Positions 43,945 through 53,532 of a DNA stretch of 64,000 bases are shown one piece after another. The position numbers were made by a program, and so were the translations under genes. Position 1 is the stretch's first letter, and every line of letters starts with the position of its first letter. The notes under the pieces were generated by a model. It was not told the origin of the DNA and made no database searches. It saw nothing but the letters and a program-made list of their open reading frames with translations. This stretch comes from Candidatus Poribacteria bacterium (GTDB lineage: Bacteria > Poribacteria > WGA-4E > WGA-3G), in assembly GCA_012267415.1 (NCBI GenBank), contig JAAXGN010000122.1, positions 81,041 to 145,040 of the forward strand. The letters are read 5' to 3'.

Positions 43945-45406
43945 GGAATACCAATTCGTGTAACGGGTATGTTACATCAAGGTTAAGGTTGTAGTTGGTC
44001 TGAATATAGTCGCCTGGATCAAATTCGGTGGGTGTATCGGGACCGAGGGAAGCATTCACGGTGTTGAAGATGAAGAAATCAGCGTGGTTTCTACCGAAAT
44101 ACGCGCTGAGGTCCCAGGAGACCGGTTCTCCTAAAGATTCTTCTAACATCTCACCTTTTACGCCGATTAAAACTGAACTATCTATCATAAATGCGCCGAA
44201 GCGGGGGGTAAATCCGCCTGGGAACATTTCTTGGAACGTAAATAAGTTCGGGTCGTTTCTAACCGCGGTTAACATTTCTTGGTCAGGGACGTTGTCAACT
44301 ATTGGAATGTCGTCAGCCGTAGCATCAGCACCTTCTTCTAACCCGGACAAGTTTCCGACGAGTAGCGTTTCGCCACTATCAGAACTAAATACCGCACCAC
44401 GTGTATTGGGATTCCTAAAATAGAAACCACCTTCAACGCGTTTGCTTGCATAGTTAGCGTGTCCGTAGAAATCAAGTGCATCTGAGAGTGTACTGCCGTA
44501 GTTTGCGAAGAACTTCAGATCACTTTCCACGATAGGTTGTCCCCATATCTGTGCTGGGTTTCTGACATTCGTATTTCCAGCCATCTCTAATGCTTTTGCA
44601 TCATCTCGTTGAACAGAACGGACTGTTGGGTCTGATCCGCCACGTTCAAGACTCAGGTTGATCCAGGTGTCTGGCGTTCCTAAACCGATGTTTCCAGCGA
44701 TTGAGAACTGTCGTCCATCTCCGTATTGATAGATACCGGGTTTAAATTCAAGACTTCCACCTTCGTAATCATCTCTGAGTTGGAAGTTCATCACGCCAGC
44801 GATTGCATCTGACCCGTATTGTGCGGATGCACCGTCGCGCAGCACTTCAACCTGTCTTAGAGCGATAGCTGGTATAGGCGAAAGATCGGGACCTTGTGCA
44901 CCATCAGCCAGACCGTTTCCGAGCCAGTGTATAACAGCAGCACGGTGCCGCCGTTTGTTGTTAACTAATACGAGTGTGTGGTCAGGTGCTAATCCACGAA
45001 GATTCGCAGGACGCACGACTGTGCCCGCATCACTGATCGGCTGCGTATTGACATTATATGATGGAACTAAAGTTCTTAACAGATTTGGCAGGTCAGTGCT
45101 GCCCTGTTTCTGAAAGTCTTCATTTGATACAATATCAATAGGGACAGCCGATTCAAGCACGGAACGAGGTGCTGCACGTGTACCGACAACAACCACTTCC
45201 TCAAGTTCAATAACATCTTCATCAGCCGCCATCTCGGTTTCCTCTGCGGCTTCTTCCTGAGCCATTGTTACAGGTATAGAAACCAGACAGATCGCTAAAG
45301 CAAAAGATAACGCCAGCAGCGTTGTCTTTAAAATGAAGGTTTTATAGTAGTCCATTCCCATCTCTAATGTTCTCCTGTTTGTTGAAAAACGGTGTGTCCC
45401 ACACAA
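43790..45406 (-). CDS. TonB-dependent receptor, signal peptide, plug and first barrel strands of a frameshifted gene
   Basis: Encodes a signal peptide (TLLALSFALAICLVSIPVTMAQ), a short acidic stretch with a TonB-box-like VIELEEVVVVGTRAAP, and a plug domain (VPIDIVSNEDFQKQG, LRGLAPDHTLVLVNNKRRHR, VEVLRDGASAQYGSDAIAG). It ends out of frame as SPIACLDTF. The residues before the signal peptide (MGMDYYKTF) come from a methyltransferase gene relic, so the 5' end has been replaced by recombination; a likely start is ATG 45361 or 45355. Outer-membrane import of an iron complex or other nutrient would be the role if intact. The paralogue lies directly upstream. Confidence 0.82.
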   Translation of the reverse strand: MCGTHRFSTNRRTLEMGMDYYKTFILKTTLLALSFALAICLVSIPVTMAQEEAAEETEMAADEDVIELEEVVVVGTRAAPRSVLESAVPIDIVSNEDFQKQGSTDLPNLLRTLVPSYNVNTQPISDAGTVVRPANLRGLAPDHTLVLVNNKRRHRAAVIHWLGNGLADGAQGPDLSPIPAIALRQVEVLRDGASAQYGSDAIAGVMNFQLRDDYEGGSLEFKPGIYQYGDGRQFSIAGNIGLGTPDTWINLSLERGGSDPTVRSVQRDDAKALEMAGNTNVRNPAQIWGQPIVESDLKFFANYGSTLSDALDFYGHANYASKRVEGGFYFRNPNTRGAVFSSDSGETLLVGNLSGLEEGADATADDIPIVDNVPDQEMLTAVRNDPNLFTFQEMFPGGFTPRFGAFMIDSSVLIGVKGEMLEESLGEPVSWDLSAYFGRNHADFFIFNTVNASLGPDTPTEFDPGDYIQTNYNLNLDVTYPLHELVFLASGLEYRNEGFEIAEGQRESYQIGPLASQGFSAASNGFSGFSPIACLDTF

Positions 45407-45453
45407 TTGGGGTGTTGATAAGTGGTGTATCTGGATGGATAGCGTTTGCTCAT
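45338..45453 (-). pseudogene. Internally deleted methyltransferase relic
   Basis: The minus strand reads ATGAGCAAACG at 45453, as at the start of the methyltransferase at 41319. It then jumps to sequence encoding AIHPDTPLIN (compare AVHPDTPLMN) and finally, after frame changes, MGMDYYKTF (compare MGMDLYKTF). About 150 codons are missing. It runs into the signal peptide of the broken TonB receptor. Confidence 0.75.
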
Positions 45454-45487
45454 GCTTGTTCCTTTACAATCTTATTGAAATATAAGA

Positions 45488-45508
45488 GGCGCGCTTTGAA
45501 AGCGCGCC
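45488..45508 (-). terminator. GC-rich hairpin after the intact TonB receptor
   Basis: GGCGCGCTTT and AAAGCGCGCC form a 10-bp stem around one base, 34 bp past the receptor stop at 45543. On the minus strand it is followed by TCTTATATTTC, a weak T-rich tail. Confidence 0.6.
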
Positions 45509-45542
45509 AACACATTGTCATAGTTCAGGTGTTGAATCTAAA

Positions 45543-48344
45543 CTAAAAACTGTAACCAACTTTAGAGTACCAGAATGCCCCATCAAAACCGAACGGACTG
45601 AATTGTCCATATCTGTTGCCGACAGAATCAGCTCCATTTGGATTTTCATCGGGATAAGTATTCAGGATATTCCTTCCACCGATCGTGAGTGTCAATCCGG
45701 TGTTCGTAGTGTAGGTGGTTTCCAAGTCGACAGTAACTTTTCCGGTGTATTCTCCAGTACCTTCTACACTTGGATTCTGTAAGTAATCTTCAGAATCGAA
45801 CCAACCGCTGAAATAATTGGCGCGCCCGATTATTCCCCACGCGTCCGTTATGGAGTGCACGAGTGTCAGACTGGCACGGTGTTGGGGTAAGTTTTCTTCC
45901 AATTCCCTGATACGATGATCCGCATCACCGATCCAACCATCTAATTCAAGAATTTTTGCATCAATCTCAGTTTTCGATTCATCTGGCTTTTCTTTAATCG
46001 CTTCAACACGCGCTGCTAACCCATCTTCTGATACGCCAAGCCCTTCCAATTCTTCAACCCATGCAATACGCTGGCCGTGTCTTGTAACACTGGTCTGTGT
46101 ATAATTATATACACCACTCATAGTAACGTTAATGTTTGGGATCGGAACTGTGGCAACAAAGTCAACACCTTGGGTTGTGGTATCAAAGTCATTGACAAAG
46201 AACTGGAATGTTTCCAGATTCGCTGCACTGGTTACACCTGCGTCGATGAGAGCCGCCTTCTGATCGGGTTCCAATGTAAAGTGTTGTGACACCGATAACC
46301 GGTTTTTCAACCGAATATCAAAAATATCAGCAGTTAAATCTACCCCCAGAATATCAACGGTAAACCCAGCAGTGAGGTTATTTGATGTTTCCGGGTCAAG
46401 TGAGTTATCTTCCTTGCCTGTCACAACACCAACAGCCTCGTTAGTGGAAGGAATTGTTCCTTTATTAACAAGATCACCCTTCGCAAAATCGTATTCAGTG
46501 GTAATGTTGAACGTATTTTGCTGTCCGGGTGTCGGTGCACGGAATCCACTACTATAACTTCCCCGCAACCGCATCGTTTCTGTAACCTTGTAATTTGCGG
46601 CGGCTTTGTAGTTCAGGGTGCCACCGAAAATCTCAAATTGTTCACCGCGCACAGCGAGTGCTATCAGGAGCGGATCAATAGGTCTGATTTCAGATTCCAG
46701 ATAGGCAGCAACGTTGTAACGCTGCCACTTGCCTGCCGCAACTGGGCTGAACCCCGAAAATCCGTTGGAGGCAGCCGTGAAACCTTGCGCTGCGAGGGGC
46801 CCAATCTGATGCGACTCGCGTTCACCCTCTATGATTTCAAACCCTTCGTCCCGATATTCCAACCCGGCAGCAAGGAATACCAATTCGTGCACTTGATTTG
46901 TCACATCAAAGTTTAAGTTATAATCCGTTTGGATATAGTCGCCCGGATCAAAATGGGTCGGTGTATCTGGACCGAGCGAAGCATTAACAGTGTTAAAGAT
47001 AAAGAAATCGGCATGGTTACGCCCAAAAGAGCCGCTCAGATCCCACGTTAAGGGGTTGTCTAACGTTTCTTTCAGAGCGGTGCCTTTAACGCCAACGACG
47101 ACAGAACTATCCCACATGAATGCACCAAATCTGGGGGTAAACCCGCCTGGGAACATCTCTTGGAAATTGAATAGATTCGGGTCATTCCTGACGGCTTGCA
47201 ACCGTTCGGGATCCGGAACGTGGTCGACTATCGGGATATCGTCAGCATCGTTAGGTGAGAGTTCAGTAAACTCCTCGCCAGCATCCTCCGCTGCTGCCTT
47301 TCGGGCTTCCCAGTCTGCCATCTCCTCTGCTAAGCCTCGCAAATCCCCAACGAGTAACGTATCATCCCTTCCGGTTGGGCTAAACACGCCATTGCGAGTG
47401 TTTGGATTTCGGAAATAGAACCCACCTTCAACGCGCTTACTTGCGTAGTTGGCATGCCCATAGAAATTGATGGTATCGGTGATAGTGGCACCGTAGTTGG
47501 CAAACAATTTGACATCATTCTCTATAATCGGCTGCCCCCAAATTTGCGCGGGGTCTTTCACACTGAAATTGCCTGCGTTAATCAAGTTTATTGCATCAGT
47601 GCGTTGCACAGAACGAATGGTGGGATTTGCGCCACCGTATTCAAAACTGAGGCTAGTCCACGCATCTACGTCCCCTAAACCGATGTTGCCAGCGAGTGCG
47701 AATTGCCTACCGTCGCCCTCTTGGTAGATACCGGGTTTAAATTCGATCGATCCGCCTTCATAGTTGTCTTTCAATCGAAAATTCATCACGCCAGCAATGG
47801 CATCAGAACCGTATTGTGCGGATGCGCCGTCACGGAGTACCTCTACCTGTTGCAGGGCAATTGCGGGAATAGGTGCAAGGTCAGGTCCCTGTGAGCCATC
47901 AGACAGACCATTTCCGAGCCAGTGAATCACTGCGGCACGGTGTCGCCGCTTGTTATTGACGAGCACGAGTGTATGGTCTGGGGCAAGTCCCCGTAAATTC
48001 GCCGGACGCACCACTGTTGACGCATCGCTAATCGGCTGTGTATTGACGTTATAAGATGGCACCAAAGTTCTCAGCAGATCCGGCAGATCCGCTCCACCTT
48101 GTTTCTGAAAGTCCTCATTTGATACAATATCAATAGGGACAGCCGAATCAAGCACAGAACGAGGTGCTGCACGTGTACCGACAACAACCACTTCCTCAAG
48201 TTCAATAACATCTTCATCAGCCGCCATCTCGGTTTCCTCTGCCACTTCTTCCTGAGCCACTGTTACAGGTATAGAAACTAGACAGAACGCTAAAGCAAAG
48301 GATAACGCCAGCAGCGTTGTTTTTAAATTGACTGTAATCTTCAT
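45543..48344 (-). CDS. TonB-dependent outer-membrane receptor
   Basis: The protein (about 933 aa) has a signal peptide (TLLALSFALAFCLVSIPVTVAQ), the same acidic TonB-box region (VIELEEVVVVGTRAAP), a complete plug (VPIDIVSNEDFQKQGG, VEVLRDGASAQYGSDAIAG) and a barrel ending FWYSKVGYSF. It would import a siderophore, cobalamin or glycan fragment with TonB-ExbBD energy; none of those genes is near. Start: ATG 48344 follows AAGGAG; an ATG 78 bp earlier gives an extension unlike the paralogue. The first about 180 bp of the coding region are nearly identical to the broken copy while the remainder is more diverged, suggesting gene conversion. Confidence 0.93.
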   Translation of the reverse strand: MKITVNLKTTLLALSFALAFCLVSIPVTVAQEEVAEETEMAADEDVIELEEVVVVGTRAAPRSVLDSAVPIDIVSNEDFQKQGGADLPDLLRTLVPSYNVNTQPISDASTVVRPANLRGLAPDHTLVLVNNKRRHRAAVIHWLGNGLSDGSQGPDLAPIPAIALQQVEVLRDGASAQYGSDAIAGVMNFRLKDNYEGGSIEFKPGIYQEGDGRQFALAGNIGLGDVDAWTSLSFEYGGANPTIRSVQRTDAINLINAGNFSVKDPAQIWGQPIIENDVKLFANYGATITDTINFYGHANYASKRVEGGFYFRNPNTRNGVFSPTGRDDTLLVGDLRGLAEEMADWEARKAAAEDAGEEFTELSPNDADDIPIVDHVPDPERLQAVRNDPNLFNFQEMFPGGFTPRFGAFMWDSSVVVGVKGTALKETLDNPLTWDLSGSFGRNHADFFIFNTVNASLGPDTPTHFDPGDYIQTDYNLNFDVTNQVHELVFLAAGLEYRDEGFEIIEGERESHQIGPLAAQGFTAASNGFSGFSPVAAGKWQRYNVAAYLESEIRPIDPLLIALAVRGEQFEIFGGTLNYKAAANYKVTETMRLRGSYSSGFRAPTPGQQNTFNITTEYDFAKGDLVNKGTIPSTNEAVGVVTGKEDNSLDPETSNNLTAGFTVDILGVDLTADIFDIRLKNRLSVSQHFTLEPDQKAALIDAGVTSAANLETFQFFVNDFDTTTQGVDFVATVPIPNINVTMSGVYNYTQTSVTRHGQRIAWVEELEGLGVSEDGLAARVEAIKEKPDESKTEIDAKILELDGWIGDADHRIRELEENLPQHRASLTLVHSITDAWGIIGRANYFSGWFDSEDYLQNPSVEGTGEYTGKVTVDLETTYTTNTGLTLTIGGRNILNTYPDENPNGADSVGNRYGQFSPFGFDGAFWYSKVGYSF

Positions 48345-48604
48345 AAATATAGTCTCCTTAGGATTTTCGTAAAAACGTCTGTTCCGTAAGACAAGGATAA
48401 ACATTGAAGTTATATTCTTCAATTAGAACATTTACTGTTAGACATATAATCTACTTATTAAGTTTACACAAAATTTGCATAAATTACCACAATAAAATAA
48501 ACCACCAAGTGCAACATGTGCATGTGGCATACCACATCCCTCAGTTAAGAGTATAACATAGTTGCACTTGATTTCAAAAGAAAAATCTGCTATATTTTTA
48601 AATC

Positions 48605-49354
48605 ATGCTATTATTATATTTGTCTATTGCATCGGTAACGGTGCTTTTTGGTGCTGGAATCGCCCTGTTTTTTCGGGAAAAACAGACAGAATTCGGCTTA
48701 ATCTTCGGTATTACTGCTGGAGCAGTCTTGGGTATAGTGTTATGGTTGATGATTAATTTCTTCATTGAGAGAAATTTTATTGCGATAGTGTTGGTTTGGG
48801 GAGGTTTCCTTTTAATCTATCTGATAGAGCATGTTACACACCGGATGCGTGCACATCTTGTCAATCAAGAGGAAGCACAGAAGACACAGGTCTGGGGGAT
48901 AAGTCTAACGATCATAGGTCTATCAATACATTCGGTTGGGGATGGATTTAATCTCAGTGTAGCATCGCTTAAGGGGGCAGAAGGTATTGCCTTGGCTCTG
49001 CCTATCATGTTGCATAGATTACCCGTAGCCACGGTGTTAACAGCGACTTTACGGCGCAATTACGGACTTGTCCAGACAGCATTTTGGCTTACACCTTTTA
49101 TCGCGGCACCATTTATCGGTGCGTTTCTGGGAGAACAATTTTTACACGGTATCTTTGAGGAGTTGGTTGACTACTTATTCGCTTTCGCAGCGGGGACTCT
49201 ATTACACATCGTGATGGATGGTCTACGTGGTGGACACATCTCATCAACAGAAAAGGTGAGTACTGGTGTTAAAATAGCATTTGTTGTCGGATTCGTTTTG
49301 ACGATATGTGCAATGTATTTTATTCCCGAGTCAGGGCATGGACATGTACATTAA
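48605..49354 (+). CDS. ZIP-family-like metal transporter
   Basis: The 249-aa protein has seven to eight helices, with the paired ZIP metal-site helices reading IIGLSIHSVGDGFNLSVA (H-x-x-x-D-G) and ALPIMLHRLPVATVLTA, and a His-containing tail (GHGHVH). ZIP proteins bring Zn2+ or other divalent metals into the cytoplasm. The second motif HRLPVA replaces the usual HEIP, so the ion or direction could differ. The last bases overlap the start of the next gene, so the two may be coupled. Confidence 0.8.
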   Translation: MLLLYLSIASVTVLFGAGIALFFREKQTEFGLIFGITAGAVLGIVLWLMINFFIERNFIAIVLVWGGFLLIYLIEHVTHRMRAHLVNQEEAQKTQVWGISLTIIGLSIHSVGDGFNLSVASLKGAEGIALALPIMLHRLPVATVLTATLRRNYGLVQTAFWLTPFIAAPFIGAFLGEQFLHGIFEELVDYLFAFAAGTLLHIVMDGLRGGHISSTEKVSTGVKIAFVVGFVLTICAMYFIPESGHGHVH

Positions 49355-51830
49355 AATTAAGGAGTTGATTTTACTCTGTTTTTTTCTCTTTACAGTTAAC
49401 ATAGATGCCGCTGAGATTCCGATTGTTGTCTCCGGAGAATCTAAGACGACCCTTCAGATTGGAGCGAATGCATCAAGACAGGAGCAGTTTGCTGCATCCG
49501 AAATACAGACTTTTATTGAAAAAATTACAGGCGCAAAGGTTGAACTTCGCACGAACCAAGAACAGACAACTACTTCTACAGTTATTGTATTAGGAACACC
49601 TACCTCAAATCCGACTGTGCTTTCTGTTCTCTCAGATAGAGGCGTTGAACTGTCTAATACTATTGGTGATGAAGGATATCAGATATTTTCTTTTGATTTT
49701 GGTAGTGAAATCGTTATTGTCGTCACCGCACATACATCTCGGGGGGTTATCTACGGTACTTATGCGTTGATTGAGACGTGTATCACTGAAATAACAGGTC
49801 TTAAACCTGTGCATCCTGATATAGCAGTTGCGCCAACCACCTCGTTATCCATCCCTTTCCTGAACGAAACATCCCGTCCGTTTTATCCTGTCCGTGCTGT
49901 ATTAGAGATAGATGATCCTGACTGGCTTGCAAGACACCGTGTGAATATGAGCGGGGGGGAAGGTGTATGGACTGGAACCGGCATTGAGGATGGGTTCGGT
50001 ACTGCGTTCAAATATGTTGACTCACCATCCTTTTCAGATTTACAAGACGAACCGCGTAGTCAAAGGTTACAACGGATAGAGACTCTCCAACAACGGTTTA
50101 CGGCACTCAATGATCGTGGTATTGATGCGTATCTGTTCATGTATCTGACAGGTGAACCGACTGAAGCGTTAATTGCATCGCGTCCTGAGATTTTGGGTCC
50201 AGCAGTATTATATGGTGCTTCAAGGAATGAGGTATCTTATCGTCCGTTCTGTTGGAGCAAACCGGAATTCCACGCGCTTGCGCGTGCGTTAACTCAGGAG
50301 ATCGTCAAAACGTATCCTGCGCTTGCCGGGTTTCACCTGCGTTCTTGGGGACACGAGACGCGGGCATGCAATTGTCCTGAATGTGGCGACCGGACACCAC
50401 AAGGTCAAGCGAAACTCTGGGATGTCTACTTCACGGTTATTAACGCAGCACTTGAGATACGTCCAGATTTTAAATTCTACCTATCTGGCTATAATAGAAG
50501 TTGGCTTCAGGACCCTGATGGTAACTACGCACGCCGATTACCGAAAGGCACTATCTTTTCACAGAAATGGGGTGCGGATGGTGAACCTGTTACGGATCCG
50601 AATATTCCGATATCACAGATGAATACCCTCGGTGCGATGGGACATCAATACATCGTGCTTTCACACGACATTGAAGAGGCGATGCCGTTCTGGATGCTTG
50701 AAAGCGATCTGTTCGTGCAAGGTGTACGCAAATATGCTAACGACTCTGAAGTTGTCGGACTTAGTGGATTTACTATTCAAGGGGCAACACAGGGATTAGG
50801 TTACCTCGATCGGCTTGTGAGTGCCCAGATTAATTGGGATATACAACTTGACCACCTGCAATTGATGCGAAATGAATTGCTTACCCGTTACGGAAACCCG
50901 GAAGCAGCTGATCTGATCCTCAGCGGTTTACGTATTAATGGTTGGACATTAGCCAGTTATTTCTCCGACTATGCAAGTTCCACATCCATAGGCGGTAGTT
51001 ATGGCAGCGGTTCTGCAGGTTTGGCAACGCGGTTCTGGAATCTAATTGGTCCTAAAGCAGTAGAGGATACTTTATCTATACCTGAATTGGAAATTGCACA
51101 GACTGCTATAAGGCGGTTTACTAATCTTTTGGCACCGCAGCAACGGGCTGCAAATGAATTATTCCAAGCGCAGGCACTTGCTGAACCTTTTGACCTTGAA
51201 GCGGAACAGGATCTGAGTGATGCTATGCACTTGATGCGATTATGGGGTTTACTGTTTCAGAGTCGCGAAAAGTTAGTTGAAGCGATTTCACTCGGGTATC
51301 AAATTAACACCGGTAGTGCTATAAATGCTAAACTTGCGAGTGCGACAGAATTCTCAAAATCCATCCCACCTTTGATAAAGGAAATTGAGGAGTTTGTCCC
51401 GCTTTTCGGTTATTCACATCAGACGAATGAGGTCGAACTTATCAATACGTTGAATGCCGAGGCACAATGGCTTTCGAGTTTTGACTATCGTTTACTACAG
51501 AAACATGACGAAAGTTTCTCACCTGAAGGTACAGATTTTCGTATATTTGAAGTTCATAACTATCCTAATCCGCTTAAGCGTAAGACGACCTTTACGTATC
51601 GGTTGTCGCTTGATGCTGATGTTGTGAAGATTACGGTTTATACATCTGCCGGTCGTCGCATCCGTGTTTTGAATGATGTGTCCGGTAATGAGGGACATAA
51701 CGAGGTATCGTGGAACGCGCAGGATGCTGATGGGGATGCACTCGGGAATGGCGTGTATTTTTATAAGATTCGTGCTGAACTGGGTGATGTGCACGTTGAG
51801 AGTATCCATATATTGTCTGTAATTAGGTGA
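49338..51830 (+). CDS. Secreted glycosidase-like protein with C-terminal FlgD-type Ig domain
   Basis: About 830 residues. A signal segment (IKELILLCFFLFTVNIDAAE) is followed by an alpha-glucuronidase/hexosaminidase-type N-terminal domain (QEQFAASEIQTFIEKITGAK, TAHTSRGVIYGTYALIE), then a large TIM-barrel-like region (RGIDAYLFMYLTGEPTEA, CNCPECGDRTPQGQAKLW). The last about 90 residues are a FlgD/T9SS-like Ig domain (VHNYPNPLKRKTTFTYRL, GNGVYFYKIRAELGD). It probably degrades uronic-acid or amino-sugar polymers outside the cell; the catalytic pair is not identified. The start at ATG 49338 gives the signal peptide directly, overlapping the transporter end; ATG 49344 is an alternative. Confidence 0.78.
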   Translation: MDMYIKIKELILLCFFLFTVNIDAAEIPIVVSGESKTTLQIGANASRQEQFAASEIQTFIEKITGAKVELRTNQEQTTTSTVIVLGTPTSNPTVLSVLSDRGVELSNTIGDEGYQIFSFDFGSEIVIVVTAHTSRGVIYGTYALIETCITEITGLKPVHPDIAVAPTTSLSIPFLNETSRPFYPVRAVLEIDDPDWLARHRVNMSGGEGVWTGTGIEDGFGTAFKYVDSPSFSDLQDEPRSQRLQRIETLQQRFTALNDRGIDAYLFMYLTGEPTEALIASRPEILGPAVLYGASRNEVSYRPFCWSKPEFHALARALTQEIVKTYPALAGFHLRSWGHETRACNCPECGDRTPQGQAKLWDVYFTVINAALEIRPDFKFYLSGYNRSWLQDPDGNYARRLPKGTIFSQKWGADGEPVTDPNIPISQMNTLGAMGHQYIVLSHDIEEAMPFWMLESDLFVQGVRKYANDSEVVGLSGFTIQGATQGLGYLDRLVSAQINWDIQLDHLQLMRNELLTRYGNPEAADLILSGLRINGWTLASYFSDYASSTSIGGSYGSGSAGLATRFWNLIGPKAVEDTLSIPELEIAQTAIRRFTNLLAPQQRAANELFQAQALAEPFDLEAEQDLSDAMHLMRLWGLLFQSREKLVEAISLGYQINTGSAINAKLASATEFSKSIPPLIKEIEEFVPLFGYSHQTNEVELINTLNAEAQWLSSFDYRLLQKHDESFSPEGTDFRIFEVHNYPNPLKRKTTFTYRLSLDADVVKITVYTSAGRRIRVLNDVSGNEGHNEVSWNAQDADGDALGNGVYFYKIRAELGDVHVESIHILSVIR

Positions 51831-51835
51831 GGCTA

Positions 51836-52612
51836 ATGAATTCCACAAACTGTCAATTACTTAGAACGGATTTTGGACATGAAGTTTACGATAGATGGTA
51901 TCTTGAGCATGCCAGACACAATTTTGAAGCACCCGATTTTATTCGAAAGCACATCCCATTCTATGAAAAGGTTCTACAACTCACCCAAAATGATAGAATC
52001 TTGGATGCAGGTTGCGGAATTGGGAGTTACACGCGCGAATTTGCACGATGTGGTTACCATGTTGTAGGTCTGGACAAGTCTTCAAACTTTCTCTCCGAAG
52101 CACAAAAAATTACCCAAAGCGAAAACTTAGAAATTGAATTTGTCTTTGGGGATTATAATGAAATGGACTTTGAACAACCGTTTTCTGTGATTTTCTTTGA
52201 AGGTTCGTTCTTCTATGAATCAAAGGCTGGTTTAGTTATCCTCCTACACCAAATTTACAATAACCTAACCCCAGATGGTCGGTTGTATTTTGTTCATTCA
52301 AACCCGCATATAAGAAAACAGCAATTTCCTATCGTAAATTTGAGCGAGATACAGAAAAACGTATATGTTCTGGAGATGGCAGAATATGATGAGAGTAATG
52401 GCGGAGAAAGATGTGTTTGGGGCAAAATAGATTTGGAAACGCAGATACATTATAAGTGCGACTATTTTAATATGCACTTACCACCAGACGAACTTAAGGA
52501 CTGTCTTGTGACAGCTGGATTTACAGATTTTGAATTCTACAAAAAACGCGAAATTAGAGAGTTTGATCCTTTGAATGACAGTGGTTTTTCTGTGGTTTGT
52601 AGAAAGGGATAA
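51836..52612 (+). CDS. Class I SAM-dependent methyltransferase
   Basis: The 258-aa protein has SAM motif I (ILDAGCGIGSYTREFARCG), VVGLDKSSNFLSEAQ, VFGDYNEMDFEQPFSVIFF and a typical C-terminal strand (FTDFEFYKKREIREFD). It differs from the paired methyltransferases at 39.6-41.3 kb. The substrate is unknown. ATG 51836 is preceded by GTGAGG and lies five bases after the glycosidase stop, so translation is probably coupled. Confidence 0.85.
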   Translation: MNSTNCQLLRTDFGHEVYDRWYLEHARHNFEAPDFIRKHIPFYEKVLQLTQNDRILDAGCGIGSYTREFARCGYHVVGLDKSSNFLSEAQKITQSENLEIEFVFGDYNEMDFEQPFSVIFFEGSFFYESKAGLVILLHQIYNNLTPDGRLYFVHSNPHIRKQQFPIVNLSEIQKNVYVLEMAEYDESNGGERCVWGKIDLETQIHYKCDYFNMHLPPDELKDCLVTAGFTDFEFYKKREIREFDPLNDSGFSVVCRKG

Positions 52613-52654
52613 ACAACTGCCCGAATACGTGCAATAAGGACGGTGCTTTTCCTT

Positions 52655-52779
52655 ATGAAGATTAAGAATTAAATTGGGTAATTGTCGTGCGAGGAAACCT
52701 GCAGTATGCGGTCTGGGAAACCCAGCCCCTACGATCATTTTTATGGGTTGGATTACCCGATTATTTATTTAATCTTCAT
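52655..52779. mobile_element. MITE-like element A, copy 2
   Basis: Ends ATGAAGATTAA and TTAATCTTCAT with inner TTGGGTAATT and ATTACCC, as in copy 1 (455-572). The interior is a degenerate family-1 hairpin (GTCTGGGAAACCCAGCCCCT). No gene. Confidence 0.75.
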
Positions 52780-52833
52780 TTGGAAAAGATAGGGACAGCC
52801 AACCGTGACCTCAACAGCATGACCTGATGTTAT

Positions 52834-53283
52834 CTAATTTACTTTTTTCTGCCCCTCATAATGCCTTTCTTGAGCCACTGGAATAACATAACTTCGGATT
52901 TCAAAGCCTTCGATCTTTTCAGATTCAGTGCGTGTTTCTGGACTCGTGCGGTGGTCAAAAACTACATAGCACCCCTCCGATGCTCCTTCCGATTTCAGAT
53001 AGGATGCCAGTTGCCGTTTACCTCTTTGGTAACTTGCTACGCCGCGCCATACTTTCGTTTCAACGATGTATTTTCTCCGGTTATGTGTGATCAATAAGTC
53101 CATCCTACCGCGTCCTGTTTGCACTTCTATATGCCTAAATCCACCTACTAACAGCACAAACTGCTCAAGGTAGGCAAAGAGGAGATGTCTGCCAACTGAT
53201 TCTTGTGGCGTATCAGACACCTCCAGTATGCTAAAACCTACCCGTGCGATAAAATTCCTGAAGTTATCAAGCAGCGCATCCAT
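52834..53283 (-). CDS. PD-(D/E)XK nuclease-superfamily protein
   Basis: The 149-aa protein carries the nuclease core GRGRMDLLITHNRRKYIVET followed by K: Asp in MDLL, then Glu-x-Lys in VETK. The fold is like the C-terminal domain of the large AAA-ATPase/PD-(D/E)XK proteins (PDDEXK_9). Here it stands alone without the ATPase, so it is either a separate small nuclease or a remnant of the longer gene. It ends close to MITE copy 2. Substrate unknown. Confidence 0.78.
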   Translation of the reverse strand: MDALLDNFRNFIARVGFSILEVSDTPQESVGRHLLFAYLEQFVLLVGGFRHIEVQTGRGRMDLLITHNRRKYIVETKVWRGVASYQRGKRQLASYLKSEGASEGCYVVFDHRTSPETRTESEKIEGFEIRSYVIPVAQERHYEGQKKVN

Positions 53284-53532
53284 CTCAATATGTCCAGTCT
53301 TAGACAGATTTATTCATTATAGTATCCATATAGAGAAGGTTACCATAGTCGTATACGATTGTCAAGAGTGTCCTCTGAGAATGGGTATGTAAAGTTTTTG
53401 TCACTAAAGAATCATGCAACTCTGATTTCTACTGAGTCCTTGCACTAAAACGGTAGGTTTGTTAAAATGGAGTAAGAAATTGGATATCGTTTATGACCAT
53501 GTTGATTTTATGAAATATGAGGAGAGAATAAA

